64,000 nt of DNA, taken from NCBI RefSeq assembly GCF_033439725.1, contig NW_026944389.1, positions 620,001-684,000 of the forward strand, written 5' to 3'. This document shows, piece after piece, positions 34,034 through 46,869 of this stretch (position 1 is its first letter; the number at the start of each line of letters is the position of its first letter). The notes beneath the pieces were generated by a model. It had not been told where the DNA came from. It saw only the letters and a list, made by a program, of their open reading frames with translations, and ran no database searches. Source of the DNA: Neurospora tetraspora. Its lineage: Eukaryota > Ascomycota > Sordariomycetes > Sordariales > Sordariaceae. Both the position numbers and the translations under genes were made by a program.

Positions 34034-36417
34034 GGGTCGAAATCAAAAGTGCGTGGTGGATGGTAAATGACAAGGAAGAAGTTTGCGGGCTTCGGGAAGA
34101 TTGCGACAATGACTGAGGAAGGGAAAAGGGTACAACGTCTGGAGGTGGATTGTCTTGGTTTGCGCTTGATGGCCGGGGAAATGGGTTGGTTGATAACGTT
34201 GATGGAGCTGGAACGTTAGATTTGCTGGCTAGGAATGACATTGGGGCTTTGTCCTTTGATGGGATCGGGATGGAAGAATCTGAAAAAGCCGATATCTGGG
34301 GAGGCTGATGTAGTTTGTTCAGCAAACGACATCACCGGCTTCAAAAGGCAAAGCATGAAGAAAAACTCTTCGCCACCAGAAGGGTAGGTAAACATGAGTC
34401 ACAGGAAATCAGAGACCGCAGTCATTTTCACCTCAAACTTGTGCTGTCGTCGATGTCTGAAGCCAGCCGCATACGCTCCTGGCGTCAACTGCTACACCCC
34501 CTTCATCCTTCATGCACTGCACGCGGTGAAGATGGTGTGCTGGTTCGATCGCAAAATGTGCAGACGGGAATCTAGCGGCTTAAATGCCAGAACACGCTCA
34601 CATGAAAAGAGAAGTGACAGAAAATACCTAGTGCGTGTCCCAGGTAGGGAAAGGGTGGGCGGGAGATCGTTGGACAGGATGCCGATTGTCGATGTTGTAA
34701 GCGCCGACTTTGCAGCTATTTTGGGCGATGGAGCTTCCCGCGGCCGACGATCGCGGGAAGCGCTGTAACTTTGCGGTTTTTAGGCGGTTGCACGGTGATG
34801 GATTGCCGCCCAGCTTGTGAGACCAAGGTACAACGAAAGTACACAGATTGAGGAAAATGTTTCTTGCAAAAGGTCACAAACATTAAAAGCATAGCTTTGC
34901 AGTCCTCCTCGTCGACCAGAGCATTTTTGATCCCTCTTACTTGATGTCAAGTGTTGCGAAATGGCGACAGCAATTCGTTCGACATCTAAATGCCAAGCAT
35001 TGACGGACGGCTGCCGACCCAACCTTGCCAGCTCTGACAGCCCACTTCCACAGCTGTCAGCCGTGGCTTGCCCCTCCCAGATGTGGCGCGATGGTGGCTG
35101 TTTTGCTGTAAGCGCTCGGACCTTTTGGCTGCCGACGGACGCAACTCCAAACTTTGGAGTTTCAGATTCAGGCGGCTGATTGAAGTCATGATCCAGATTT
35201 CCCCGCTTTTCTTGCGCGACTCACGAACTCAGCGACTCGGATGCCCATGGGAATGCTTGGAGGATATGACTGCATTTGGTGAACACGGCAATCGCAAAGT
35301 CGCGGCGCAAGTGCGTCCACCATCAACGACAGGTCCACGGCTTTTAACGACCACAACAACGGACAGCCAATCAAGACTCCCCCGTCCCTGTCCCGCCAGC
35401 GCCCAGCATGGCATGGACGTCCAAAAGTCATCCGGATCCCAATGGGCGTCATGATGCAACACATTGCGCCTCAAGATCCCGGGCTGCAACCCTATCATGA
35501 CTTTTTCATGGACATGGTTCATTTCGCCCCTCAACCGAGAGCTACGGTCCGCGGAGCAATGTCCCCTTTGTTGATTTGTTCTCGACCCATTTCGAACAAT
35601 TGTCTCGTCTGTTCTTCTCCCAGTTCTTTGTACGCTGTCATTGGTCCAGAATCACTTATACCTTTCGCGCTTCAGTTCGGGATATCCCACCTCATTGGAG
35701 CTTCCATCCCCATGTCAGTCATATGTACTTGACCCCGGAGTATGCTGCAAAGTATTCTTGCGCTCCACCTCATGCCATGTGATACTCCTCAAAAAAGTCC
35801 ATGGTAGTTCCTGGGGCTATGTTTTCGGCTGCTACCTCTTGAGTTCCCTCAAGACTGCCCGTCAACCCCCTTCTTGTTCCATCTCCGACCCCCTATCACG
35901 CGACAAGTGGTCAGGCCATGACCCCGTATTGAACATTTGGACATCTCCGGCCCGCCGTAACGAACCCAACCCATTACCACCATGTCATCTCGTCTCTAGC
36001 TGGCTGTTGTTGCTGCTGGTCCTTTCCCTTCTGTCTAATCACCGGGTGTGATCTACCATTCTACTAGTACTTTCTTTCTTGCCGGTCTTGACTGGACACT
36101 TCTTGGGTAGACATACCTATTCTAATTATACGGGGCCGGTCCCTCCGTACTTTCTTTACCACTCTGGTGTTCGTTGATCGACAATCTCTCCATACCATCG
36201 GACATAGGGCTGGCCTCTGATCTACGGGTGCCCAACCCAAGCAACCCATCATCGAGGCTCTGCCTACCTATCAACAGGTCTATTTGGCAGTGGACGACGA
36301 TCACCACATCATCGACCTCAGACTTTCAGAGCGCGCAGTTTCTCTTCGACATTCCGCTGGGCGGAACTAATATTCACAACCACCACTTAATATCGATACC
36401 CAACACCAACCGCCATC

Positions 36418-37638
36418 ATGCTCTGGCAACCAACAACCCTCCTCGCCGCCCTCCTGGCTGTGGCCCCCGTCGTCCAAGCTGGCATCGGCTCCCTCATCGC
36501 CGAAGGCATGACGCGCGGCTCGCCCTCCTACCACAAGCGCATGGAAGAGATCATGGGCTCCTACCTCCTGCGCCGGGGCTTTCTCGAGGAACGACAATCA
36601 GACTTCTCCACCTCCGCCGTCGGGCAGGACCCCATCTTCACCGCCGACGGCACCCTCAACATGACAGCCTGGAACGCCCAAGTCAACGCCGCCTGCATTT
36701 CCACCTTGCGCCAGCTGACTGCTGCGAGCAACCCGTCCGGAACGTGCGTGTGCTATAACCTCCCGGCGCTGGACAACTCCACGGGCGTGTTCGAGGCAGA
36801 CCTCAGGTTGTTCAGGATCAATGATGCGAGAGATAGTTTCGCGGGGATCAAGCCGGAACAGATTTCGGTGGGCGTGAGGTTCGTGGGGGCTAATGTGAGG
36901 ACTACGACCGCTGATCAGCCTGTTGCGAATGCGGCTGGCGGCGGAAGTTCGGCAGCAAAGGCTTCGCAGGGGGCTTCTGCTTCTACTTCCCAGGCGGAGA
37001 CTGCTTCTCCTTCTTCTGTGTCTGCTGCTTCGGTGGGAAGAGTAGGAGGAAGCGGCGACGGAGAGGCGGCGAATGCGCTTGCTGCTAGACAGTCGCCAGG
37101 AGATCTGCCGAGTAATGGTGATCCGACGCTGTTGCAGCAGTATTTGTTTTTGGGGCAGATTGATAAGGGGAAGATGACTGGTGATATGACTATGTACGTT
37201 TTCCTCCTCCCCCCCCCCCCATCATACCCTCACCGCAGTATTCTAACCAGACACAGGGCCCAACTCCAACACCTCCTCCTCCCCATCGTCACCCTCTCCG
37301 CCACCACCCCCTCCGGCGCCTCCGTGTCAACCAACATCTCCTCCAACGAAGCCGCCTTTGTCGCCGGTGTTTTCAGCAAGGAAGTCGTCCTGTCGGACTT
37401 CAACCGCGCCCAGCTGGCAGTCGAAGACGAGATTGCGAGACTCAAGAATGGCACGACGGCGTTTGTGTTGCCGGGCGTGCAGATTATGATTTTCCCGGTT
37501 GGACTGGTCATTACGAGTGTTTGGTTGGCCGTGGCCATTGCGGCGTATGGCTATGGGACTTTTTGTAGGTATAATTTTGCTGTGCAGTATCAGCAGAGGA
37601 GGGCGGTGGTGGAGAGGGGGGGGATGGCGAGGATTTGA
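36418..37638 (+). CDS. Hypothetical secreted or surface protein with C-terminal membrane anchor
   Basis: Starts at the ATG after ACCGCCATC, giving a clear signal peptide (about residues 1-21, cleavage after VVQA). One 63-bp intron is inferred at 37194-37256 (GTACGT donor, TTCTAACC branch, ACACAG acceptor); splicing is in phase and yields 385 residues instead of 406. The N-terminal half has a Cys-containing segment (NPSGTCVCYN). A Ser/Ala/Gly-rich linker (about residues 180-235) follows, then a domain with NxT/S sites. A hydrophobic helix (IFPVGLVITSVWLAVAIAAY) lies near the C-terminus with a short basic cytoplasmic tail. Probably a type I plasma-membrane or wall-associated protein facing out. 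Family not recognised. The intron is optional in the sense that the frame stays open, but its signals are strong. Confidence 0.75.
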   Translation: MLWQPTTLLAALLAVAPVVQAGIGSLIAEGMTRGSPSYHKRMEEIMGSYLLRRGFLEERQSDFSTSAVGQDPIFTADGTLNMTAWNAQVNAACISTLRQLTAASNPSGTCVCYNLPALDNSTGVFEADLRLFRINDARDSFAGIKPEQISVGVRFVGANVRTTTADQPVANAAGGGSSAAKASQGASASTSQAETASPSSVSAASVGRVGGSGDGEAANALAARQSPGDLPSNGDPTLLQQYLFLGQIDKGKMTGDMTMYVFLLPPPPSYPHRSILTRHRAQLQHLLLPIVTLSATTPSGASVSTNISSNEAAFVAGVFSKEVVLSDFNRAQLAVEDEIARLKNGTTAFVLPGVQIMIFPVGLVITSVWLAVAIAAYGYGTFCRYNFAVQYQQRRAVVERGGMARI

Positions 37639-39337
37639 GAGTGTTTGACAATGGGGAAATTCATGTGATTGGAAGACCAGAGGAAGAAAGAGGTTGTGAA
37701 GAGTTGGGAGGCAATTGGTGACGGTGGTGATGGTCAGTAGGATTTCTGTTTCTTGGATATCCAACCGTACGGCAAGTCGGACGGAGGTTTGGAGCGGTCA
37801 TGATGTTTTCGGCTTTGGCTTTTGGCTTTTGGCTACAGCATTCAGATATGCATCGCATCTCTCTTTTCCTTTTACATTAACAAAACAGCGATTGTGTTAC
37901 TCGCATTTACATGGCGTTCTTATTCTGATTTACATTATCGACAGTGTACACCAGTCTAGAGCTGCTCCATCGTTGCTTTTCCTTTGCTCAAAGTTGGACC
38001 CTCGGCAAGATAGATGGCATCTTACTCGGAGACGGTTTCTGCCAAACAGTGCCGTTCGAGAGGGGGTATGCACCGAGGCCATGGCTGCCCACCACAACAA
38101 TGAGCTCGAGTGATTCAAAGCTTTCGGACTAAATCTCAACATTCTCTCCTCTACCCAATATTGAAACATCGTAGCATTAAATGCCCGGCATCTTTCAGAT
38201 GTTGCATCCGAAGTGTGAAGGGGAACTTCTTGGGAGTTTCGGAGTTTCAGGTTCCGCTTCGCTTTGACGCTAGCGCTACGACGCTAACAACGGTCTTGAC
38301 TCGCTTGGACCCTTGTCATAAGGCGTGGGGTTGACTGCAACTTACACTAACAATACACAACAGAATTATTTAGCTTAATCAAATAGTATGCGTTAGAGCC
38401 TTACACAGCCACTAGCATCTCTTCCCCGCTTCGAGCACCGACCGCAGTGACCAACGCTGACGACATTGACCAACGCTGAAACATGTCGTCAACCGAACAT
38501 CCCATCGACCCCGACGAGACTTTGTACTTTGAAGAATGAGACGACATTCCTCTTGTTGCCGAACGAACGAACGAAACGAAACTCGTTGAGCGCCGAGATC
38601 CCCCGGAGCGCGATACCGGTCGCCGATGGCGTACCTCGCCGAAGACGTAGCTCATCGGAGCCATGGGTCACCGGTCATTGTACGGTCGATGCGCCGATGC
38701 GCCCGATGCGAACGGATGGATTCATGTCTGAGCCCCGCGTCCGACCGCCGTTAAATGCCGTTGGCGACTCATCCACGACATATCGATGGCGAATATCAGG
38801 AGACCCGTTTCGAAAGCTTCCACCCTTGACGTAGCAAGCGCTACACGCCCACGGTCGAAGATTTGACTAGTGTCGAGAGGGAGAGGTCGTTGGAGGGGTA
38901 TCCCATCCTCATTAATCCTCTCCATCCTTCCCTATCCTAGCGGATGGGTTGTCGTTCGATGTCGATATACAAGTGTATACAAAGATGATGGCGTATATCA
39001 GAGCGGCGAGTACGTACAGACGGGAGCTGGAAGACGAGGACACTTGGGCAGGGCAGGGCAGGACAGGGTATCGCTGTCTCGAGTAGACACTCGACTCGAC
39101 TCGAGGATTCCATGTTGCCGTCCGTCTGCTTGGTGCTTGGTGCTTGGTGTTATCGCCGGTGCCTCGTACCCGGTGTCAACCGTCATGTTCGGTTTCTCCG
39201 TGCCGTTATGTCGTTTCGTTTATCCATGTTCCCGAGGCTGCGATCTTGTATGTTCACTATACAGCTACAGGAGTATAGCAAGTAACTGGTTATCACTGTC
39301 CATCTATCATATTGACTACCAAACCTAGAGGCATGCA
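37639..39337. other. Intergenic region
   Basis: No gene supported. Contains small clusters of CGATGC/CATCG-like words (about 38,680-38,720) and a duplicated GCTTGGTGCTTGGTG word at about 39,128. The last 200 bp are the likely 5' leader of the 39338 gene. Confidence 0.45.
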
Positions 39338-42300
39338 GTGATGAACGGCCTTTGGAAGCCAGAGCGATTCTCGACCACCAAAAGTCCCATCAAAGACCAA
39401 CCACCAAGTCCCGAAATCCGTTCGAGCACCATACAATCCCACGAAAAACCATCCAAACTGCAACCAACAACAACAATCAGCGGGCGTCCAGCCCCCTACA
39501 ACCCATCCATCATGTCACCTACCTCTCCGTCAACCTTACAACTATCCGCCAACGACGCCATGGACCTCCCCACCCTCCTCATCCAAATGCAAGAAACCAT
39601 TTCCCAAATCCACACCACCATCACCGCCCTCCAGCCGCCCTTCTCCTCTCTTTCGGGTGGTGACCCCTACCACATAACTTCCCCCGAAGAACGCTTACAA
39701 CTAACCGACCTCGCCACCCGTCGAGACTCGGCCATCCGCTCTTTACTCACCGCCTTCACGGCCGAGTCTGAATCCCTCTCGCAAAAGCGGCGGGTAGAGC
39801 GGGACGAGATTTTGGAAAGAAGAAGGCAGGAGGACGAAGAACTACAGAGAAGAAGGAGGGAGGAGGATCAACAGTGGGAGGAGAGATTGAGGCGAGAAGA
39901 TGAGGAGAGGGAACAAAGGTTAGAACAAGAAAAGGGCGAGGTGGAGAGGGAGACGGACGAGTTGATGGGTGAGATTGAGAGGGGGTGGGAGAGAAGGTGG
40001 GAGGAGGGGAGGGGGGTTTTGAGGGGGTTGGAGGGGAGGAGGAAGGTTAGTCTTTTCCCCCTTCCCGGGTTGGACTTGATGGTGTGATTTGTCTGGATGA
40101 TTGGCTAACGAGGAATCAAAAACAGGAACTGAATCGGTTGATTGAGGAGAAGCTACAGGCGCATACCGAGACTCCATTGCCGCTTAACGCGAGAGCTATT
40201 ATATCGGCAGCGAGGAAGGCGAGTACCGCCCAGATGCTCGTGTCGGAGCAGACTACCGAGCCTCAAGAGACGGCCGAGACGAGCGAGCCAACCGAGACAC
40301 GGATCATAGAAAGGGGCTTCCTCCCCGCTGCCGCCTTCGAGAACGCTCCTCCCGACCTCGACCGAGACTGCTACAAGCCCGAGGCCGGAACCCAGCAAGA
40401 GGAGGAAACACTTGCGCGCGAGACCGACGTCAACGAATCCGGTCTGGCAGTCCACTTACAAGAAAAGATGGCATCGATGAGCATGGACAGCCTCCTGAAC
40501 GAGCCCAACGAGTTCAGCGTTGCTGCCCCCGACCTTGTTGATTCGAGACCTACCTCTCCCGTTGGCCGGACTCTATCTGCTGTGGACAACGAAGAGCAGG
40601 CAGACGCCGACAACATTCACAACACTGCCCTCGAGCCTAATCCTGCTGTCCTGGAAGAACCGTCTGATGTCCAAGAACGGCAGCTGGAGATCAAGACGAC
40701 GGAAACCACAGACACAACCGTGGACGTCGAGTTCCAAGGACTGCCGATCCGGGCGCATCCGATGGATGAGAACCTCCATCTCGATGAGTTCGCTAAGGTT
40801 GAGGAAGAGGAGGGGACGGCTGATGAGGGAGAGCATTGTGGGTTGTGGGTTGAGCACCACCGACGATCCGCTGAGACTGTTGTCGAGCGAGCTGCTACTG
40901 GGACATGGACTGCAGAGTTCCGGGGGAGACATGATAGTTTGGGTATCATCCATCCTCCTCCTGCTCCCCCCACTGCCTCGGACGACGGTGACGGTGCTGC
41001 AGCCGCTGCCGAAGTTGAAGAAACAGCTGTTCCAGCTCGGCCAGCAGCATCTGACCAGGAAGCATCTGAAACCTCCGATTACACACCCTACTCAAAACCC
41101 ACCACCCCAGTCTCCCCAGTCACACCTGCCAACAACCATGTCACCGACGCCCATAGTCATACCAACCCTCCCGACACCGACCTCCCTACCAATGCCGAGG
41201 CCAACACCGAGGCCGACCTAAACCCAAGCCCAACCCCAAACCCAAACCCAGAAGAAGCCCACCAAGGCGCTGCTCTCCCCGATACCCCCAGTGATATCGA
41301 CACCGTCCCCTCAGACGCAGACGCAGACGCAGACGCACACTCCAATTCCATCTCCACCGCCTCCGAGCGCGGTTCCTACTCCGACATCAAAGAGCCCGAG
41401 GCGTCTCCTATTTCTCCTACTGCTGCCAAGGCGGAGGAAGAGGATGATGATGCGGATTTTGTTGCTGAGCAGTGGCAGCAGGATGGGGCACGGGAGGTGC
41501 AGACGCGGGCGGCGTTGGAGGAGGGGGAGGGAGAGGGGGAGGGGAAGAGGAAGGTGCTTGGCCCTGATAGTCTTGTTGATTCTTTTGTTGAGACGGTTGA
41601 TGCTATTGAGGCTGTTGATGCTGTTGATGCTGTTGAGGCGGTTGAGGCTGTTGAGGCGGTTGAGACGGTTGAGGCGGTTGAGGCGGTTGAGACGGTTGAG
41701 GCGGTTGAGACGGTTGATGCTGTTGAGACGGTTGATGCTGTTGAGACGGTTGATGCTGTTGATGCTGTGGCGGGCAAGGAAGAGGGAGAGGGAGAGCTGG
41801 GGCAAAAGGGAGGGCAAGAAGAGCATGAGCATGAGCACAAGCAGGGCCGCCACGAAGAAGAGCAAGCCGCTGAGGAGGATGTTGATGCAGAAGCGGTGGA
41901 AACCAAGGAAGTCCTAGAGAAGGAGGTCCTCCAAGGCTTGGTCCATGACCCCGTCGGCCGGGCGCATGATGAACAGTTTGAGTTGGAAGAGGAGGAAGGG
42001 ATGAGGGCGAGGGGAGTGTTGGAGCCGTGTGCTAGTCGAGTGGATTTGGCCGATGGAGAGGGGGATGAGCAGCTGCAGGGTGAGGTTGACAAGTATGAGG
42101 AGGCGGAGAGCCCGGTCATGGGTGCTGAAGGGGTCATTGAGCCACCTGTGACGATGGAGGAATCACCATCTCCTGGTCCCGGACCTGAGCCTGAGCATGA
42201 AGCTGAGTCTGAGCCTGAGCCAGTCCCGTGCCCGGTTGAGGAGCTGGTTCGTGAGCAGGAGGAAATGGGACTAGGTCGACCTGAACCACACGACTCGGCC

Positions 42301-45300
42301 GAGTGTGAACAACACAACGAGAAACATACACCGGTGCAAGTCCTCGACATGGACCACCACCCCCTCGACCACTCCCACGTCTCCCACCTTGACGTCGTCG
42401 GCGTAGCCCTCACCCACAGCGAGAAAGTGCACATGCGCCACACCCCCCTCGAAGAAGGCGAAGAACCAGCGCATTACTTCGTCAACCAACATCATGTACC
42501 GCACAGCGCTGATGACTTCTACACCCCAGCTGAGGGTATCCTGCCCACTGGCGACGCTTACTATACTCCACATGATCAACTTCCAGAGCACGTCGATGAC
42601 ATAGAGTCGTATGCCCCTCTTGACCATGCAGACGAACAGGCAGACGAGGAGGCACACCACGAGCGCGAAGTTCCCGACGTCAGTGAAGAGGTGGAAGAGG
42701 ATACCCAGCCTCGATACCAGCTGTACGAACGTCCTTACACGCCTAGCGACTTTGCTCCTACGCCTGGGTTGGAGTCTAGTTTTCCTCATGTTGAGCATGC
42801 CCAGGAACACGAGCATGTTCAGGCGTACGATGGGCAGCCAGAGGTTGTCGTTACTTTACAGCCTGATGTAGCGGAGGAGGCACATGCTGAGCACCACCCA
42901 CAAGATGCGCATGCGGACGGTCATGGAGATGAACAAGACACCGAAGACGATGAAGAAACAGGTCATCAACTCGAGCGCGTTCCTAGCCGCCAGGATGTCA
43001 GAGAAGAGCAAGAGAGTCCCGAGCCTAGTGCGGATGACTTTCCTGCTGTTCCTGGACAGGCGGTTGCTACTGCTGAGCATGAGCATGCTACGCAATTTGG
43101 GGATGTGCATCATCGTGACATGGAGCCCGGGCCTGAGCATTACATTGATCGTGAAGATGAAGTCGATGAGGGCCAGGTTCATGAAGCCTCGTCGTCGGAG
43201 TCTGAGGATGACGACTTTGAGGGTAGAGGTGATGTCGTTCTTCACCACCTGGATGCTATTGCTGAGGAGGAGGATGAGGCTGTTGAAGCTGAGCTCGGCG
43301 ATGGTGTTGAGCGTCGGGATATGGCCGCCGAGACCGAGACCCAGGCAGAGGTTCGTGTCGAGGCTGAGGTCGAAGCTGCCTTGTCCGACGAAGACGACGT
43401 CCGCAGCATTCCCGTGGATGAAAGCAACGCGACACTTCACAACGACGTTGTCCAAGCCGGCGCCGGCGCCGAAGCCGAAGCAGAAGCGGAAAATGTTACC
43501 TCCCATCCCCAAGACGTCGTCGAGTCTGCACCAGCCGACATCCACGTGTACGACACCACCACCCACACTTTTGTCCGCCAGCAAACCGATCGCACCGAAG
43601 CCACCGAAGACGACTCGGACGTTGACAGCTCAACCGAACCCTCCGAGCCCGAACGGATCCACGAAGAAGATCCCGATCCCAGACTCTCAGAGGAGCAACC
43701 TGCACTCGACGATGCCCCTGACCTCAAGGCCGGCCATCCTCAAACTACCACCGAGGAAGAGCACGCCTCGCATGAACACCAATCTGATGGCGAAGATCAC
43801 ACCCATAGCGAGCCTGGTCCCGAAGACGACGAATACGACCCCTTCCGCTACTCACCCCCCAAGAAAACTACTGAAGGGCAAGTAACCACCTCCACCTCCC
43901 CTTCCCCCACCCTTACCATGAGTTCTTCGGTTAAAGATATCACCTCTGACTCTTCTGCTGCACATAGGGATGATGAACATGTCGTTAACGAAGCCAACCC
44001 CGAATCACAGGAACAGGAACAGACTGTCGAACACGTGGAGGACGATGTACGCGTGGACGCCCCTGACCAGCCCGACGTCGAACGATCATCTGACAAGGTT
44101 TTGAGTGTGGAGGAGGCGATGTCTGCGATGAGCCATGAGCAGGTGGCGAGGAGCGAGAGGAGTTTGGCGGAGGAGTTGGAGGATGTTGGTGAGGAGGGGA
44201 GTGACGAGGGGCATGACCAGCACAGTCATTATGAAGAGGAGGGTGCTCAGCAACAGAGGCATCATGATGAGGAGTCCCCTGTTGGGCAGGTGGCGGTTGA
44301 TGACAGAGAGCATGATGGCCCCGGCTATCGGTCTAGTGATGAGCAGGCTAACCGGGCTTACGATCATGATGGCCACTCACACAATCACGACGAGGTCGAG
44401 GCCCAACCGTCACAGCCATGTGAGCCTCCGGTCTTGCAACTCATCGAGCCTAGCGATACCGAGAACGAGGAGTTCCCTTCGGAGACATCATCCATCTCTG
44501 GTCATCCGCACGCTGTTACAAGGGAGGAGGATATGGGACGGGACTGGAGTGAGGTAGACCAGTTCTTGTCCGAGTCCGACTCCGAGGACGAGGTTGACGA
44601 ACCTGCCCCTGAGCATGTGGAGGAGGCTGGTGCGGCCGCCGCTGATACGGTCGTTCATGCACATCCCACCGTTGATGTCGACATCGATGCCGAAGTTGAA
44701 GCTGCTCTGGAGACCCCGGCTACCGAGTCCAGTCGTGCTGAGGACACGGCGGCCGAGCTCCATGAGTACTATGACGAACAACATGGTGAGATGCATCACT
44801 CCCCTGAGGTTCCTGCTGCCTACGACGACCGCCATGATCAGGACAACAGAGTACCGACCCCTGGTGACGAACAGCACCACCAATTCCAGCACTCTGACGA
44901 GCACGACGACGACGATAATAACGTTATCAATCCGGCGCCTCATCATCACGATCTCCCCCCTCTCACCATCCCCGCCACTCCTCCCTCCCCAGCCCACGAA
45001 GACTCTCACCACGACGCCCACGACGCCCAGTCCCCAGAGGAAGAACAAGAGTTCATCCCCCGCGACGTAACCAACCGCCCCTGGCGCTCCGACACCTCCA
45101 ATACCGTCCCCACCGTCTCCTCCCCTCAATCCGCCCGCAGCGGGACCACCCTCTCCTCTGGCCCTAGCTCCCCCGTCGAAGGGGAATCTGCATCGGGACA
45201 AGACCCCAGAATCCGTGACAGCATCGGCCGTCCCCGCGGGGTGAGCTCACTGACGGATGGGGGAAGTGGAACTGATTACAGCGGCGGCGGGTACGGAGCC

Positions 45301-46080
45301 TACGTGGATGGTGGTGCGAAGGACAGGGAGCCCGTGCCGAAGGGCCCGAAGGTGATGGAGATGTGGCATCAGCGAGAGGCTACCTCTAGTTTTTCTCGGT
45401 CTCGGAGTGAGGAGGTGAGACTTTCTGGAGATAGTGAGCGGTCTCATAACCGTGGCGCTTCAGGCAGTGGCAGCGGCAGCAGCGGAGGAGGTGGAGGCGG
45501 AGGAGGTGGAGGAGGAGGAGGTAGCTCCCTCTTCCAACGCATGCGCTCCGTCTTTGAACAATCCTCCTCCTCCGGCGCCCCAGCTGCTTCTGCTTCTGCT
45601 TCTGCCCCTTCCAATAACCGCGTCTCCATGCCATCCTTCTTTACCAAGTCCCACACCTCCAGCCCTTCACAGTCTGCCTTCCTTGAGAACACAGCAGCAA
45701 AGCAAAGACCAATGAGCACCTCCTCCTACTCCAGCTCCCGCCACAGAAATCAAGATGGGGGGTACGCCCAACCCGCGGCAACAGAACAAGTAGATGAAGC
45801 CGACGAAGCCGAACAGGCTGGCGAGAACAGCGCTCTCTTGCATCAGCACCAGCACCACCAAGACGAACAGGAAGCGGATGAGGGCAGTTCTAGCGACGGC
45901 TACGATTCCGAAGAATACGAGCGCGAAAAAGAAAGGGAAAGAGAAAGAAGAAGAGAAAGAAGAAGATATGAGAGGGAAAGGGAGGAGTGGAGGGAGAGAC
46001 ATGGGATGTCCGTGCATGCTTATGGTGGGGAGAGTAGTTCGGTGAGCAGGTATGACTATGGGGAGTATAGGCCGGAGTAA
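39338..46080 (+). CDS. Giant acidic, largely disordered coiled-coil protein (about 2,220 aa)
   Basis: Two exons: 39338-40045 and 40126-46080, with a GTTAGT donor, a GGCTAACG branch and an AACAG acceptor, phase 0. Start may be 39338 or the internal ATG at 39512. Residues about 60-260 hold the only ordered-looking part: a hydrophobic helix region followed by a long R/E-rich coiled coil (EERLRREDEEREQRLEQEK). The next about 1,700 residues are low complexity, very rich in Glu, Asp, His, Ala and Val. They include a V-[E/D]-[A/T] repeat of about 60 residues (about 725-785), His/Asp/Glu-rich stretches, a Gly run near residue 2022 and a basic R/E-rich C-terminal helix before YGEYRPE. No catalytic domain. 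Such composition fits a scaffold or plug-forming protein, as in septal-pore-associated proteins, but that is only an analogy. Frame integrity over 6 kb argues for selection. Confidence 0.85.
41590..41772 (+). repeat. 9-bp coding minisatellite (GTTGAGGCG-type) encoding Val-Glu/Asp-Ala/Thr
   Basis: About 20 tandem 9-bp units, alternating GTTGAGGCG, GTTGAGACG and GTTGATGCT, in phase with the giant acidic protein. Confidence 0.93.
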
Positions 46081-46147
46081 CCACGCTCGGGAGACATGCC
46101 CGACTCCGAGCTGGACGGGAAGGGTGGTGGTTTGGTGAGGGTTGTGG

Positions 46148-46196
46148 ATTGGAATGGGAATGGGGATGGGGATGGGGATGGGGATGGGGATTGGAA
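46148..46196 (+). repeat. Hexanucleotide repeat (GGGGAT)n
   Basis: About five GGGGAT units flanked by GGAATG variants, just 3' of the giant gene. Probably in UTR. Confidence 0.85.
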
Positions 46197-46506
46197 TGGT
46201 CATGGGCTGAATAATAGAAACAGAGTGGAAGTGGGAGTTGGATCCGGAGTCTGGTGGATCGATTCCCGGTTACGATGGAACGGAGATGAAGATCCTCTTC
46301 CGCTGAAGAAGCAACAAGTGTTGCAGCAGCTGGTTCCATTGGCAGCGGCAGCAGCGACAGCAATAATTGACCCCCTCGACGCAATCGACATCTGGCGGCA
46401 AGGCGTGCGCTGCTGTCCACCGGGACCACCAGTGATCATCTCATCGAGTACACCAGTCATGAACAGACCTCGGGGCTGCCGCCTCGATCTTTCAGAACAT
46501 GAACTC

Positions 46507-46869
46507 ATGACAACTACCAGTACCAGTACAGCCGCCCCTGAGGTCAACGTCAACACCAGAACCTCAGCCACATCAGCTTCGATGACCGTCCCCGACCCCG
46601 AGAAGGAGTCCACCACTTTTAAGGCCAAGGACAAGCCCAAGGAAGTCATCGGTCCCTCCCGCCTAGCCCACTCCTTCACCCAAGGCTGGCTCTCCCGCCT
46701 CCGCACCGCTCAATCCTTCATCAACCGCGCCCGCATGGAACGGCAGTTCGAAGACAACGTCGGTTATCACTTTGAACGGATCAACCCCGCTCCTCTAAAA
46801 CTCGATTGGAGGATGTTGGAAAAGGAGTTGGGGGTGGATAGATACATGTATCGTCGGACTGAGCACTGA
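46507..46869 (+). CDS. Small hypothetical protein (about 120 aa), start uncertain
   Basis: The frame is open from 46096, only 15 bp after the giant gene's stop, but the first 130 codons are low complexity and overlap a GGGGAT repeat. I therefore prefer the ATG at 46507. The product is Thr/Ser-rich at first. It then has a conserved-looking basic C-terminal half (SRLAHSFTQGWLSRL, a helix with alternating basic residues, and KLDWRMLEKELGVDRYMYRR). No membrane segment or known domain. It could also be an alternative terminal exon of the giant gene. A minus-strand frame overlaps its end by 103 bp. Confidence 0.35.
   Translation: MTTTSTSTAAPEVNVNTRTSATSASMTVPDPEKESTTFKAKDKPKEVIGPSRLAHSFTQGWLSRLRTAQSFINRARMERQFEDNVGYHFERINPAPLKLDWRMLEKELGVDRYMYRRTEH

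Larger units (their letters stand above)
31054..36417. other. 5.3-kb region without a confident gene
   Basis: The left edge should hold the promoter of the oxidase gene and the right edge that of the 36418 gene. Weak frames are listed separately (31395-31949, 33275-34033). I see no RNA gene or mobile element here. Confidence 0.4.

Noticed and set aside
41376-42443. Minus-strand 355-codon Ser-rich frame
   Set aside because: Lies wholly inside the giant acidic gene; Ser/Thr richness is the antisense of GAG/GAC-rich coding sequence.
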